64,000 nt of DNA, taken from Amycolatopsis eburnea (GTDB lineage Bacteria; Actinomycetota; Actinomycetes; Mycobacteriales; Pseudonocardiaceae). The stretch covers positions 682,001-746,000 of the forward strand of contig NZ_RSEC01000036.1 of the NCBI RefSeq assembly GCF_003937945.1. The letters are read 5' to 3'. How positions within the stretch are numbered: the first letter of the stretch is position 1; the number at the start of each line of letters is the position of its first letter. Shown in pieces: positions 51,145 to 59,253 of this stretch. The position numbers were made by a program, and so were the translations under genes. Under the pieces are notes generated by a model that saw nothing but the letters and a program-made list of their open reading frames with translations, was not told where the DNA came from and searched no databases.

Positions 51145-51223
51145 TCCGGTTGAAGCCCGTGCGAAACTGAGCGCGAAGAGCCCCTTCGAGTCAAGGACTG
51201 ACCGCCTATGCCTGGCGCCGCTT

Positions 51224-51256
51224 CCGGCGTCGGCCTCCGCTAGGCCCGACGCCCGG
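51224..51256. terminator. Hairpin between VanZ-like and GNAT genes
   Basis: GGCGTCGG and CCGACGCC (51226 and 51246) pair over a 12-base loop; outer CC/GG extends the stem with a bulge. Confidence 0.5.
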
Positions 51257-51314
51257 CGATCCACCCGCGAGCCCACCGGGCCGCGGTTCCTTGACGTGCT
51301 TTCGAAAGGCTCGA

Positions 51315-52049
51315 ATGTCCACCATCCAGAACTACGTCCGCGCAACGGCGCCGCGCGGCCGCGAGACCGAGCGGGTCGGCCCGTTCCTGGCGACCTACTC
51401 GCCGGGCACGGCGCACACGATGCTCAACTACGCGATCCCGGACGACGGCGCGAAGCCGGCCGCGGCCGAGATCGCCGCGCTCACCGCGGCGTTCCGGCGG
51501 CGGGACCTGCTCCCGCGGCTGGAGTACTTCACCGACGTCGCCCCCGACCTGGAGAACCTGCTGGTCGAGGCGGGGTTCGCGCTGGAACGGCGGGTGCCGC
51601 TGATGACGTGCGGCCCCGCCGACCGGGTCGACAAACCGGCACCGGCGGGGATCCGGCTGCGCGCTCCGGAGTCCGGCGAAGACTTCCGGCGCCTGCGGGC
51701 GGCGCAGAACACGGCGTTCGGCGAGCCCGCGGAGATCGGTGACGACGAAGTCGAAGAGCCGAGGTCCGGCGTCCGGCACCTCCTCGCGGAGGCCGACGGC
51801 GTGGTCGTCGGCGGCGGCCTCGCGCTCGAGGTCGTCGACGGCACCACCGAGATCGCCGGCATCGCCGTGCTCGAGCCGTACCGGGGCCGCGGGATCGCCG
51901 CGGCGCTCACCGCGCGGCTCACCCGGGAAGTCCACGAAGCCGGCGCGCACACGGCGTTCCTCACCCCCGGCGACCTGGGGATCGGGAACGTCTACGCCCG
52001 GGTCGGCTACCGGCCGGCCGGGGAGTGCGTGCACCTCTCGCTGGCCTAG
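51315..52049 (+). CDS. GNAT-family N-acetyltransferase
   Basis: 244 residues. The acetyl-CoA site is in the C-terminal half: GGGLALEVVDGTTEIAGIAVL, then EPYRGRGIAAALTARLTREV with the RGRGIA P-loop and NVYARVGYRPAGECVHLSL. The N-terminal 110 residues form a degenerate second GNAT-like unit. Substrate unknown. It overlaps arfB by four bases, tail to tail. Confidence 0.86.
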   Translation: MSTIQNYVRATAPRGRETERVGPFLATYSPGTAHTMLNYAIPDDGAKPAAAEIAALTAAFRRRDLLPRLEYFTDVAPDLENLLVEAGFALERRVPLMTCGPADRVDKPAPAGIRLRAPESGEDFRRLRAAQNTAFGEPAEIGDDEVEEPRSGVRHLLAEADGVVVGGGLALEVVDGTTEIAGIAVLEPYRGRGIAAALTARLTREVHEAGAHTAFLTPGDLGIGNVYARVGYRPAGECVHLSLA

Positions 52050-52477
52050 TCGTCGAAGCGGCCGGAGCGGCCTCGTTTCACGTCGCTCCGGCGCTTCTTC
52101 GACGCCAGGCGGCGTTCCTTCGAACCCCGCGAGGGTTTCGTGGGGCGCCGCTTGGCCGGCGGTGGTGCCGACGCGTCGAGCAGCAGGTTCGCCAGCCGGC
52201 CGCGCGCCGCTTCGCGGTTCTGCAGCTGCGAGCGGTGTTCGCTGGCCGCGATGGTCAGGACGCCGTCGACCAGCCGGTTTTCGAGCGCGGCCAGCACGCG
52301 GTCGCGCAGGTGCTCCGGGATCGACGGCGACGCGGCGACGTCGAACGACAGCTCGACGCGCGAGTCCGTGGTGTTGACGCCCTGACCGCCGGGGCCGGAC
52401 GAGCGCGAGAAGCGTTCGCTCAGCTCGGCTTCCGGGATGACGAACCGGGAGCCGACCACGACGTCCCCGGTGGCCAC
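52046..52477 (-). CDS. arfB: Alternative ribosome-rescue factor ArfB (peptidyl-tRNA hydrolase)
   Basis: 143 residues from GTG. The catalytic GGQ is at residues 30-32 in RSSGPGGQGVNTTDSRVEL. A basic tail (KRRPTKPSRGSKERRLASKK) enters the empty mRNA channel of stalled ribosomes. Length fits ArfB rather than a release factor. Its start is four bases after the purM stop, so it may be read with purM. Confidence 0.92.
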   Translation of the reverse strand: MATGDVVVGSRFVIPEAELSERFSRSSGPGGQGVNTTDSRVELSFDVAASPSIPEHLRDRVLAALENRLVDGVLTIAASEHRSQLQNREAARGRLANLLLDASAPPPAKRRPTKPSRGSKERRLASKKRRSDVKRGRSGRFDD

Positions 52478-52480
52478 GCC

Positions 52481-53551
52481 TCAGAACCGCGGGTGGTCGC
52501 CCGAGAGCACCGCGCGCGGGCCGTCGACGTCACCGGCCGGCTGGACGTCGCCCAGGATCCACGCCGGGACGTGCCGCGCGGTCAGCATGGCCAGCGCGCG
52601 GTCGACGTCCTCGGAGCCGACGATCGCGACCATGCCGACGCCCATGTTGAACGTCTTTTCCAGCTCGGCTCGCTCGACCTTGCCGCGCTGGCCGATCAGG
52701 GCGAACACCGGCGCCGGCGTCCAGGTGCCGCGCTCGAGGCGGGCGACCAGGCCGCGCGGCATGACACGGGCGAGGTTGGCCTCCAGGCCACCGCCGGTGA
52801 TGTGCGCGAACGTCCGGACCTCGGTCTCGGCGGCGAGCGCCAGGCAGTCCTTCGCGTAGATCCGCGTCGGCTCCAGCAGCTCCTCGCCGAGCGTGCGGCC
52901 GAACTCCTCGACGTGGCCGTCGAGCGGCATCCGCGCGATGTCGAGCAGCACGTGCCGGGCCAGGGAGTACCCGTTCGAGTGCAATCCGGACGAGCCGAGG
53001 GCCAGCACGACGTCACCCGGACGGACCTTTTCCGGCGAGAGCAGCTGCGCCGCCTCGACCACGCCGACGCCGGTGGCCGACATGTCGTAGTCGTGCTCGC
53101 CCATCAGGCCCGGGTGCTCCGCGGTCTCGCCGCCGAGCAGGGCGCAGCCGGCCTGGACACAGCCCTCGGCGATGCCTCCGACCAGGGCGGCGACCTTCTC
53201 CGGGTGCACCTTGCCGACGGCGATGTAGTCCTGCAGGAACAGCGGCTCGGCGCCAGTCACGACCAGGTCGTCGACCACCATGGCGACCAGGTCGATGCCG
53301 ACCGTGTCGTGCTTGTCCAGCGCCTGCGCGACCGCGATCTTGGTGCCGACGCCGTCGGTCGAGGACGCGAGCACCGGCTCCTTCCACTTGTCGAGCTTGA
53401 GGGAGAAGAGCCCGGCGAAACCGCCGACACCGCCCATGACCTCGGGCCGCGTGGCCCGCTCGGCGTGCGGCTTGAGCAGCTCGACGGCTTGGTCGCCGGC
53501 GTCGATGCTGACTCCGGCGGCGGCGTACGTGGCGCTCGTGGACTCGCTCAC
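52481..53551 (-). CDS. purM: Phosphoribosylformylglycinamidine cyclo-ligase PurM
   Basis: 356 residues from GTG with GGGAG upstream. ATP-grasp-like AIRS motifs: GGFAGLFSLK, VLASSTDGVGTKIAVAQALD, GIDLVAMVVDDLVVTGAEPL, CALLGGETAEHPGLM and HITGGGLEANLARV. It makes AIR in purine synthesis step five. The frame is open further upstream but lacks homology-like sequence. Lies 25 bases after purF. Confidence 0.96.
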   Translation of the reverse strand: MSESTSATYAAAGVSIDAGDQAVELLKPHAERATRPEVMGGVGGFAGLFSLKLDKWKEPVLASSTDGVGTKIAVAQALDKHDTVGIDLVAMVVDDLVVTGAEPLFLQDYIAVGKVHPEKVAALVGGIAEGCVQAGCALLGGETAEHPGLMGEHDYDMSATGVGVVEAAQLLSPEKVRPGDVVLALGSSGLHSNGYSLARHVLLDIARMPLDGHVEEFGRTLGEELLEPTRIYAKDCLALAAETEVRTFAHITGGGLEANLARVMPRGLVARLERGTWTPAPVFALIGQRGKVERAELEKTFNMGVGMVAIVGSEDVDRALAMLTARHVPAWILGDVQPAGDVDGPRAVLSGDHPRF

Positions 53552-53576
53552 GGTGGAAGGACTCCCTACTGGACTG

Positions 53577-55103
53577 TCACGGACGCCGGACGGCGTCTTC
53601 GGCACCGTACCCGGCGGGGCTGACGGGAGTTGCCGCACCATTGACCGAGTCGAGGCTTTCGAGCAGGTGCTTCCCGATCAGCGCGTCCTCCGGGAGCGCG
53701 ATCGGGTACTCGCCGGAGAAGCACGCCGTGCACAGCCGCGACTTCGGCTGTTCCGCCGCCGCGACCAGGCCGTCCAGGGAAATGTAACCCAGGGAGTCGG
53801 CCCCGATCGAGCGCCGGATGCCGTCGAGGTCGACGCCGTTCGCGACCAGCTCGGCGCGCGAGGCGAAGTCGATGCCGTAGAAGCACGGCCAGCGCACGGG
53901 CGGTGACGCGATCCGGACGTGCACCTCGAGCGCGCCGGCCTCCCGCAGCATCCGGACGAGCGCGCGCTGGGTGTTGCCGCGGACGATCGAGTCGTCCACC
54001 ACGACCAGGCGCTTGCCGCGGATGACGTCGCGCAGCGGGTTCAGCTTGAGGCGGATGCCGAGCTGGCGGATGGTCTGCGACGGCTGGATGAACGTGCGCC
54101 CGACGTAGGCGTTCTTCACCAGGCCGGTGCCGTAGGGGATGCCGGAGCCCTGCGCGTACCCGATCGCGGCGGGCGTCCCGGATTCCGGCACCGGCATGAC
54201 CAGGTCGGCCTCGACCGGCTGCTCGGCGGCCAGGCGGCGGCCGATCTCGACGCGGGTGGCGTGCACGCCGCGGCCGGCGATCGTGGTGTCGGGGCGGGCG
54301 AGGTAGACGTACTCGAAGACGCAGCCCTTGGGGTCCGGGTTCGCGAACCGCGAAGAGCGCAGGCCCTCGGCGTCGATCGCGATCAGCTCACCGGGCTCGA
54401 CCTCGCGGACGAAGGACGCGCCGACGATGTCGAGGCCGGCCGTCTCGCTCGAGACGACCCAGCCGCGCTCGAGCCGCCCGAGCACCAGCGGGTGGACGCC
54501 GTGCGGGTCACGCGCCGCGTACAGCGTGTTCTCGTCGGAGAACACCAGGCAGAAGGCGCCCTTCAGGGTGGGCAGCAGCTCCATGGCCGCGGCCTCGATG
54601 CCCTTGTCGGCGGCGTTCGCGGCGAGCAGGCCGCAGATCAGGTCCGAGTCGCTCGACGAGCCGGTCAGGCCCGCGTGCGGCTTCAGGCCCGCCTCGATGG
54701 TGCGTTCGCGCAGCTCGGCGGTGTTGACGAGGTTGCCGTTGTGCGCGAAGGAAAGGCCGCTGCCGGTCTCGGTGGTGCGGAAGATCGGCTGCGCGTTCTC
54801 CCAGATGGTCGCGCCGGTGGTCGAGTACCGGCAGTGCCCGACGGCGATGTGCCCCTGCAGGGACTGCAGGATCTGCTCGTCGAACACCTGGCTGACCAGG
54901 CCGAGGTCCTTGAAGACCACGATCTGCGAGCCGTCGGAGACGGAGATGCCGGCGGCCTCCTGGCCCCGGTGCTGCAGGGCGTAGAGGCCGTAGTAGGTCA
55001 GCTTCGCGACTTCTTCCCCGGGAGCCCAGACGCCGAAGACGCCACACTCCTCGCGGGGTTCCGGTTCGGGCTGGTCGGACACGAGCTGGGGGTCGGAAAC
55101 CAC
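53577..55103 (-). CDS. purF: Amidophosphoribosyltransferase PurF
   Basis: 508 residues from GTG with GGAG seven bases upstream. A 19-residue propeptide precedes Cys20 in REECGVFGVW, the Ntn-type glutaminase nucleophile. The C-terminal PRPP site is RLVVVDDSIVRGNTQRAL. FVGRTFIQPSQTIRQLGIRLKLNP is the PRPP flexible loop region. It starts purine synthesis. Cys residues for an Fe-S cluster (Bacillus type) are suggested by LCTACFSGEYP. Confidence 0.96.
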   Translation of the reverse strand: MVSDPQLVSDQPEPEPREECGVFGVWAPGEEVAKLTYYGLYALQHRGQEAAGISVSDGSQIVVFKDLGLVSQVFDEQILQSLQGHIAVGHCRYSTTGATIWENAQPIFRTTETGSGLSFAHNGNLVNTAELRERTIEAGLKPHAGLTGSSSDSDLICGLLAANAADKGIEAAAMELLPTLKGAFCLVFSDENTLYAARDPHGVHPLVLGRLERGWVVSSETAGLDIVGASFVREVEPGELIAIDAEGLRSSRFANPDPKGCVFEYVYLARPDTTIAGRGVHATRVEIGRRLAAEQPVEADLVMPVPESGTPAAIGYAQGSGIPYGTGLVKNAYVGRTFIQPSQTIRQLGIRLKLNPLRDVIRGKRLVVVDDSIVRGNTQRALVRMLREAGALEVHVRIASPPVRWPCFYGIDFASRAELVANGVDLDGIRRSIGADSLGYISLDGLVAAAEQPKSRLCTACFSGEYPIALPEDALIGKHLLESLDSVNGAATPVSPAGYGAEDAVRRP

Positions 55104-55163
55104 CGAGGAGCTCCTGGGAAGACGTGGTCAGGCCGGTTTCAGTGTAGACGGTGCGGACATGAC

Positions 55164-55209
55164 TCAGGCCCCGCCCGGAGTGGTTCTGACCACTTCGAAC
55201 GGGGCCTGA
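55164..55209 (-). terminator. Hairpin upstream of purF, after the hypothetical gene
   Basis: TCAGGCCCCG and CGGGGCCTGA form the base of the stem; CCGGAGTGG and CCACTTCG continue it. On the minus strand it follows the stop at 55222. Confidence 0.7.
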
Positions 55210-55221
55210 AAGCTTGGGTTC

Positions 55222-55527
55222 CTAGCACGCGTCCGGCAACGAGAGGATCTCGGAGAGCACCTGTGCGCCTTCGCCACGGCGGCGCCACAGCCACCGCTCC
55301 GGCTCGAAGATGTTGTCTTCGGTGCCGGGCATCCGGGTCGCCACCACGTCGTCCTCGGCATTGAGCCGGACCACGTCCACCACGTCGTCGTGCACCCGCA
55401 CGCCGACGACGGCGAGGACCTCGCCGGTCTCGTCGGCGGGGTGGACGAACTGGTAACCGCGAGCCACCAGCTCCTGCAATCCGGTTTCGATGTCGAAGAC
55501 GGAGGCGACAGCCTCAGCCGAGGACAT
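55222..55527 (-). CDS. Small hypothetical protein of the XRE/DUF397 module
   Basis: 101 residues from ATG. It begins MSSAEAVASVFDIETGLQEL and has VVGVRVHDDVVDVVRLNAED and EPERWLWRRRGEGAQVLSEI. No family is recognised. It overlaps the end of the DUF397 gene by 14 bases, so the two are probably co-translated. Acidic, cytosolic. Confidence 0.68.
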   Translation of the reverse strand: MSSAEAVASVFDIETGLQELVARGYQFVHPADETGEVLAVVGVRVHDDVVDVVRLNAEDDVVATRMPGTEDNIFEPERWLWRRRGEGAQVLSEILSLPDAC

Positions 55528-55753
55528 CGTCGAATTCACCGTCCTTGGCGCCGGCCAGGAAGGCCGCCATCTCCGCGCGCGTGTAGACGAGCGCCGGACC
55601 GGTCGGGAAGCGCGAGTTGCGCATCGCGATCTCGCCGCTGGCCAGCGGCGCCACCTCGACGCAGTTGCCCACCGCGCCGCTGTAGCTCGCCTTGCGCCAC
55701 TGGGCGCCGGAGAGCCGATCGGCCGGGATGCCGTTCTCGAATCGCTCAGCCAT
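55514..55753 (-). CDS. DUF397 protein (WhiJ-associated type)
   Basis: 79 residues; GAGGTGGGAAC precedes the ATG. The DUF397 pattern is clear: WRKASYSGAVGNCVEVAPLA, then IAMRNSRFPTGPALVYTRAE and FLAGAKDGEFD. DUF397 proteins pair with WhiJ/XRE-DUF5753 regulators in actinobacterial development and antibiotic control. The partner regulator is 375 bases upstream in the same direction. Confidence 0.88.
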   Translation of the reverse strand: MAERFENGIPADRLSGAQWRKASYSGAVGNCVEVAPLASGEIAMRNSRFPTGPALVYTRAEMAAFLAGAKDGEFDDVLG

Positions 55754-55795
55754 GTTCCCACCTCTCGAAGCGGAATATGCCCTCGGGCACTGCAT

Positions 55796-55863
55796 CTGCA
55801 TGTGCATTTGCCCGCGTATCGAAGGCTAGCACGTGTGCCTGCAACGGTAAATGCACGTGCAGA
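55796..55863. promoter_or_regulatory. Inverted pair of AAATGCACrTGCAGA motifs
   Basis: AAATGCACATGCAGA occurs on the minus strand at 55796-55810, AAATGCACGTGCAGA on the plus strand at 55849-55863. The 38 bases between them hold the likely DUF397 promoter. Probable operator pair for the XRE regulator. Confidence 0.6.
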
Positions 55864-55906
55864 ATTTCTTGCAAAGTTCTCCGACGGTAAAGAATCACCT
55901 GGTCAC

Positions 55907-55974
55907 GGTTAACCTATCGGGTGATAGGTGGATGCCCTTTCGGGTTAACCACTACGAGTAGTTACCGGTGACCG
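55907..55974. promoter_or_regulatory. Nested palindromes with GGTTAACC repeats
   Basis: GGTTAACC at 55907 and 55943; CCTATC/GATAGG hairpin at 55913-55928; ACTAC/GTAGT at 55951-55962. GGTCAC and GTGACC bracket the whole. Confidence 0.45.
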
Positions 55975-56041
55975 GGGCTGGTTTGGCCGGAGACTCCGGA
56001 GAGTGACGACGGAACGCGGCAGGCTGGGATGTCGTGAAAGG

Positions 56042-56079
56042 GTCGTTCATGTCGTCTGGCGAGGTGAACGACTCGTTCA
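56042..56079. terminator. Inverted repeats after the XRE gene
   Basis: GTCGTTCA (56042) pairs with TGAACGAC (56065); TGAACGA-c-TCGTTCA (56065-56079) is a second, competing palindrome. Probably ends the XRE transcript. Confidence 0.5.
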
Positions 56080-56127
56080 TGTCATTGCGGCCGGCGTCGA
56101 AGCCGCGCGTCAGATCGACTCTGCGCG

Positions 56128-57006
56128 TCAGATCTCCGCGCGTCGCTTCGCCAGCAGGGCCCGGCTCCGCTCCGGCGTCTCCGAGTCGACCGCCAGCATG
56201 TCGAGCGCCCGGCTGTACTTCTCGATCTCTTCGCGCTTCTCGATGTAGTGCGCGCCGGTCAGGTATTCGACGTAGGCGATGTTCGGCAGTTCCGGTTCAC
56301 CGAACCGCAGCAGCGAAAACGCGTGTTCCGCGGACAGCCCGCTGCGGCTGTACGGCAGCACCTGGACCGATACGTGCGGCAGCGCGCTCATCTCGAGCAG
56401 GTATTCGATCTGCTGCTTGAGCACCTTCACGCCGCCGATCGGCCGGTACAGGACCGACTCGTCGAGCACCATCCACACGCGGGGCGCGTCCGGCCTGCTG
56501 AACATCTTCTGCCGGCGCATGCGCAGCGCGACCAGCTGGTCGACCCGCTCGTCGGCCATCTCCGGGCGGCCGTGGCTGAAGATCGCGCGGGCGTACGGCT
56601 CGATCTGGAGCAGGCCCGACACGTAGATCGGCTCCCAGATCTGGATTCGCGCGGCGGCTTCTTCCAGGCCGACGAGGTCGGTGAACCAGTTCGGCATGGT
56701 GTCGCCGAAGCGCCGCCACCAGCCCGGCTCGTTCGACTGCTTGACCATGTCGAGGAACGTCTGGCGTTCCGTCGAGTCCTCGACGCCGTACATCGTCAGG
56801 AGGTCGGTGACGTCGCGTTCCTTGAAGCCGACGCGGCCCAGTTCGAGGCGGCTGATCTTCGATTCGGACCCGCGGATGTTGTACCCGGCCTGCTGGCGGG
56901 TGATGCCGGCTTCCTCACGGAGCCGCCGCAGCTGCGAGCCCAGGATCATGCGGCGCGCCGTGGGGCCGATGTTCTGTTCTCCTGCGGACGCGTTCACCGC
57001 GTTCAT
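56128..57006 (-). CDS. XRE-family regulator with DUF5753 domain (WhiJ-like)
   Basis: 292 residues from ATG at 57006, with GGAAGG seven bases upstream; GTG at 57027 would add seven residues. Helix-turn-helix: LGSQLRRLREEAGITRQQAG, then SESKISRLELGRVGFKERDV. DUF5753 follows (PGWWRRFGDTMPNWFTDLVG and VLPYSRSGLSAEHAFSLLRF). Such regulators pair with DUF397 proteins. The recognised operator candidates lie just downstream of this gene, before DUF397. Confidence 0.88.
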   Translation of the reverse strand: MNAVNASAGEQNIGPTARRMILGSQLRRLREEAGITRQQAGYNIRGSESKISRLELGRVGFKERDVTDLLTMYGVEDSTERQTFLDMVKQSNEPGWWRRFGDTMPNWFTDLVGLEEAAARIQIWEPIYVSGLLQIEPYARAIFSHGRPEMADERVDQLVALRMRRQKMFSRPDAPRVWMVLDESVLYRPIGGVKVLKQQIEYLLEMSALPHVSVQVLPYSRSGLSAEHAFSLLRFGEPELPNIAYVEYLTGAHYIEKREEIEKYSRALDMLAVDSETPERSRALLAKRRAEI

Positions 57007-57120
57007 TCCCGGACCTTCCGCGCTCACGTCACCAGGGGGTTCTAGCCCGACTACCGAAAGTACACGTTAACCCGTCCTGCGCAAAGAGGTGACCCGGTTT
57101 ACCCCGTGCGCGCGTCGGCC

Positions 57121-57136
57121 TACTCTACGTAGAGTA
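57121..57136. promoter_or_regulatory. 16-bp perfect palindrome upstream of the methyltransferase
   Basis: TACTCTACGTAGAGTA, 35 bases before the ATG at 57171, in the divergent region with the XRE gene. Strong operator candidate. Confidence 0.65.
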
Positions 57137-57170
57137 CGAGACTTTCGACACAGAACTTGCGAGGTTCAAG

Positions 57171-58004
57171 ATGCCCGACGCCGCGACCCGGACCGAACGA
57201 GTTCCCGTGGGGGTCGACCCGACCCGTGCCAGCATCGCGCGCGTGTACGACGCCTTCCTGCTGGGGAAGGACAACTACGAGATCGACCGGGAGGTCCTGC
57301 ACAAGGTGCAGAAGGCCGCCCCGGAGGCGCAGGACCTCGCGTTCGAGAACCGCGGCTTCCTCATCCGCGCCTGCCGGTTCCTGGCGAGCCAGACCGGCAT
57401 CACCCAGTTCCTCGACCTCGGCTCGGGCCTGCCCACGGCGGAGAACACCCACCAGGTCGTCCAGCGGATCAACCCGGAGACCACGGTCGTCTACGTCGAC
57501 AACGACCCGGTCGTCCTCGCCCACGGCCGGGCGCTGCTGGAGGAGAACGAGCACACCCACTTCGTCGCCGAAGACATCTTCGAGCCGCAGCGGATCCTCG
57601 AGCACGAGGTCATCCGCGAGCACATCGACTTCACGCAGCCGCTCGTGTTGCTGCAGATGGGCACGCTGCACCACTTCAACGGCGACCACCACCGGCCGGC
57701 CGAGATCATGAAGGAGTTCGTCGACGCGCTGCCGTCCGGCTCCTTCGTCGGGGTCAGCCACTTCTTCGACCCCGAGGACGAAGACTCCAAGACCGCCCGC
57801 CGGATGGAGGAGTTCTTCCTGCACAGCCCGATGGGCTCCGGCACCTTCCGGACGCAGAAGGAGATCGAAGAGCTGTTCCCCGGCCTCGAGATGGTGCCGC
57901 CGGGCGTGGTCCGGTGCGCCGACTGGTGGCCGGACGGCCCGCGGCTCAAGGACCTGAACGTCGCGCAGCGGACGATCGCCGGCGGCGTCGGCCGCAAGCC
58001 GTAG
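57171..58004 (+). CDS. SAM-dependent methyltransferase (DUF574 family)
   Basis: 277 residues; GAGG six bases before the ATG. The family start VDPTRASIARVYDAFLLGKDNYEID, shown by VPVGVDPTRASIARVYDAFL, is followed by FLDLGSGLPTAENTHQVVQR (SAM site) and VVYVDNDPVVLAHGRALL. Actinobacteria hold many copies; few have known substrates. Divergent from the XRE gene, with the perfect palindrome in its promoter. Confidence 0.88.
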   Translation: MPDAATRTERVPVGVDPTRASIARVYDAFLLGKDNYEIDREVLHKVQKAAPEAQDLAFENRGFLIRACRFLASQTGITQFLDLGSGLPTAENTHQVVQRINPETTVVYVDNDPVVLAHGRALLEENEHTHFVAEDIFEPQRILEHEVIREHIDFTQPLVLLQMGTLHHFNGDHHRPAEIMKEFVDALPSGSFVGVSHFFDPEDEDSKTARRMEEFFLHSPMGSGTFRTQKEIEELFPGLEMVPPGVVRCADWWPDGPRLKDLNVAQRTIAGGVGRKP

Positions 58005-58016
58005 GGCTCCCGTCCG

Positions 58017-58397
58017 TCAGAGGCGGACGAGGGGGAGCCAATGGGAGAGGTCGGCCCGGGTGCCCGACGCGGACACCCGGCCGTCCGCCACCGCGGTGGT
58101 CCAGTCCAGTCGGCCGGTGGCCAGTTCGAGCCACGTGCGCGGGTCGGTCTCGACCACGTTCGGCGGGGTGCCCCGGGTGTGCCGCGGCCCTTCCACGCAC
58201 TGCACCGCCGCGAACGGCGGCACGCGGACTTCGACCGTGCGGCCCGGCGCGTCGGCCGCCAGCGCGCGCAGGCTGAGCCGGACCGCCGCGGCGAGTTCGG
58301 GGCGCGCGGGGTCCGGCGCATCCCCCTGCAGCCACGGGGAAACCGCCACCACCGCCGCACGTAACTGTCCGGGGTCGACCGAACGCGAAGAGGCCAT
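58017..58397 (-). CDS. Sterol-carrier-family (SCP-like) protein
   Basis: 126 residues from ATG. Most is one SCP-type alpha/beta domain: AAVRLSLRALAADAPGRTVE, VRVPPFAAVQCVEG, VVETDPRTWLELATGRLDWT and VSASGTRADLSHWLPL, the last being the typical WLxLATG...VxASG pattern. It may bind a lipid or small hydrophobic ligand. Convergent with the methyltransferase. Confidence 0.84.
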   Translation of the reverse strand: MASSRSVDPGQLRAAVVAVSPWLQGDAPDPARPELAAAVRLSLRALAADAPGRTVEVRVPPFAAVQCVEGPRHTRGTPPNVVETDPRTWLELATGRLDWTTAVADGRVSASGTRADLSHWLPLVRL

Positions 58398-58403
58398 GGG
58401 CAA

Positions 58404-58409
58404 ACAGTA
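58404..58409 (-). promoter_or_regulatory. -10 element of the SCP-like gene
   Basis: TACTGT, TTGCCC, then ATG at 58397 on the minus strand. Confidence 0.55.
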
Positions 58410-58458
58410 GAGTGGCCCACCAAGAGTTTTACGGCACACCCGAGAACGTGGGGACTAG

Positions 58459-59148
58459 ATGGCGCAGCGGGACGAGGCGGATCGGATGGTTTCGCAGCAG
58501 CCCACCGGAAGCGGGCCGGAACACCCCGGCAGGCACAGCCGCGCGGCGCGGCGCGGGGGCCAGCAGGCCCGGCGCTCCGGCAAGCAGGGCACGCCCGAGA
58601 TCACCGCGGAGATGCGGGCGAACGCGCGCGCCAACCCCAACAGCTGGCTCTACGTCATCGACGAGGCCTTCGACCCGAACGGGCCGGTCCCGTCGTGGGC
58701 GGTCGTCGGCGCCTACCCGGTGAACGGCGTCGGCGACGTCGTCGCGGACTTCCACCCCAACGACCGCTACCGGCCTTCGCCGAAGGCGCTCGGCTTCCCG
58801 GAGCCGACGAACGACCTCGAGCACCTGCTGCAGCTCGTCCGCACCGAGCACCGCCCGGCGTCGGACCTGCCGAAGGTCGTCCTCGACTCGACGCTGTTCG
58901 TCTACGCGATGTCGCCGGTGCAGCGCACGGTCATCGGGTTCCACAACACCGACGGCCGCGTGATGGTGCCGGCGTACACCCGCAAGGCGCTGGTGCCGAG
59001 CGAGTGGCCGCACGCCCGCGCCGTGCTGGGCCGCGACATCGTCGGCCTGCTCGGCGGTCACCCGGTCGCGATCAACCCGCACGACCTGATCACGGCCGTC
59101 GTGCCGGCCGAGCACCTCGTGAAGGCGATCGCGGACGAACAGCGCTGA
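58459..59148 (+). CDS. SseB-like / type VII secretion-associated protein
   Basis: 229 residues. A disordered basic head of about 45 residues (RHSRAARRGGQQARRSGKQG) precedes NSWLYVIDEAFDPNGPVPSW, HNTDGRVMVPAYTRKALVPS and GHPVAINPHDLITAVVPAEH, which resemble SseB-type and T7SS-associated actinobacterial proteins. No ESX genes are near, so the role in secretion is not shown. No signal peptide. Confidence 0.6.
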   Translation: MAQRDEADRMVSQQPTGSGPEHPGRHSRAARRGGQQARRSGKQGTPEITAEMRANARANPNSWLYVIDEAFDPNGPVPSWAVVGAYPVNGVGDVVADFHPNDRYRPSPKALGFPEPTNDLEHLLQLVRTEHRPASDLPKVVLDSTLFVYAMSPVQRTVIGFHNTDGRVMVPAYTRKALVPSEWPHARAVLGRDIVGLLGGHPVAINPHDLITAVVPAEHLVKAIADEQR

Positions 59149-59175
59149 CCTGCGGGTTTAACCCCATCGAGTGAC

Positions 59176-59206
59176 CACCCGAGTCGCCGGATCTGCGGCT
59201 CGGGTG
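59176..59206 (+). terminator. Hairpin after the SseB-like gene
   Basis: CACCCGAG and CTCGGGTG pair; the loop has an inner CCG/CGG. Confidence 0.65.
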
Positions 59207-59253
59207 CATCGTGAGGCTGGAGAAGACTCACGAGATCGGTGGGGAGCAAGAGG

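Larger units (their letters stand above)
55754..56127. other. Regulatory region between DUF397 and XRE genes
   Basis: No gene is supported in these 374 bases, which are less GC-rich than the flanks. They hold two copies of a TGCA-rich motif, two GGTTAACC palindromes, hairpins, and an inverted repeat near the 3' end of the XRE gene. Minus-strand TAGCCT around 55822-55827 could be the -10 of the DUF397 pair. Confidence 0.5.

Noticed and set aside
54000..55103. Purine riboswitch or PurR box before purF
   Set aside because: The 118-base gap holds only the upstream gene's terminator; no recognised motif is visible.
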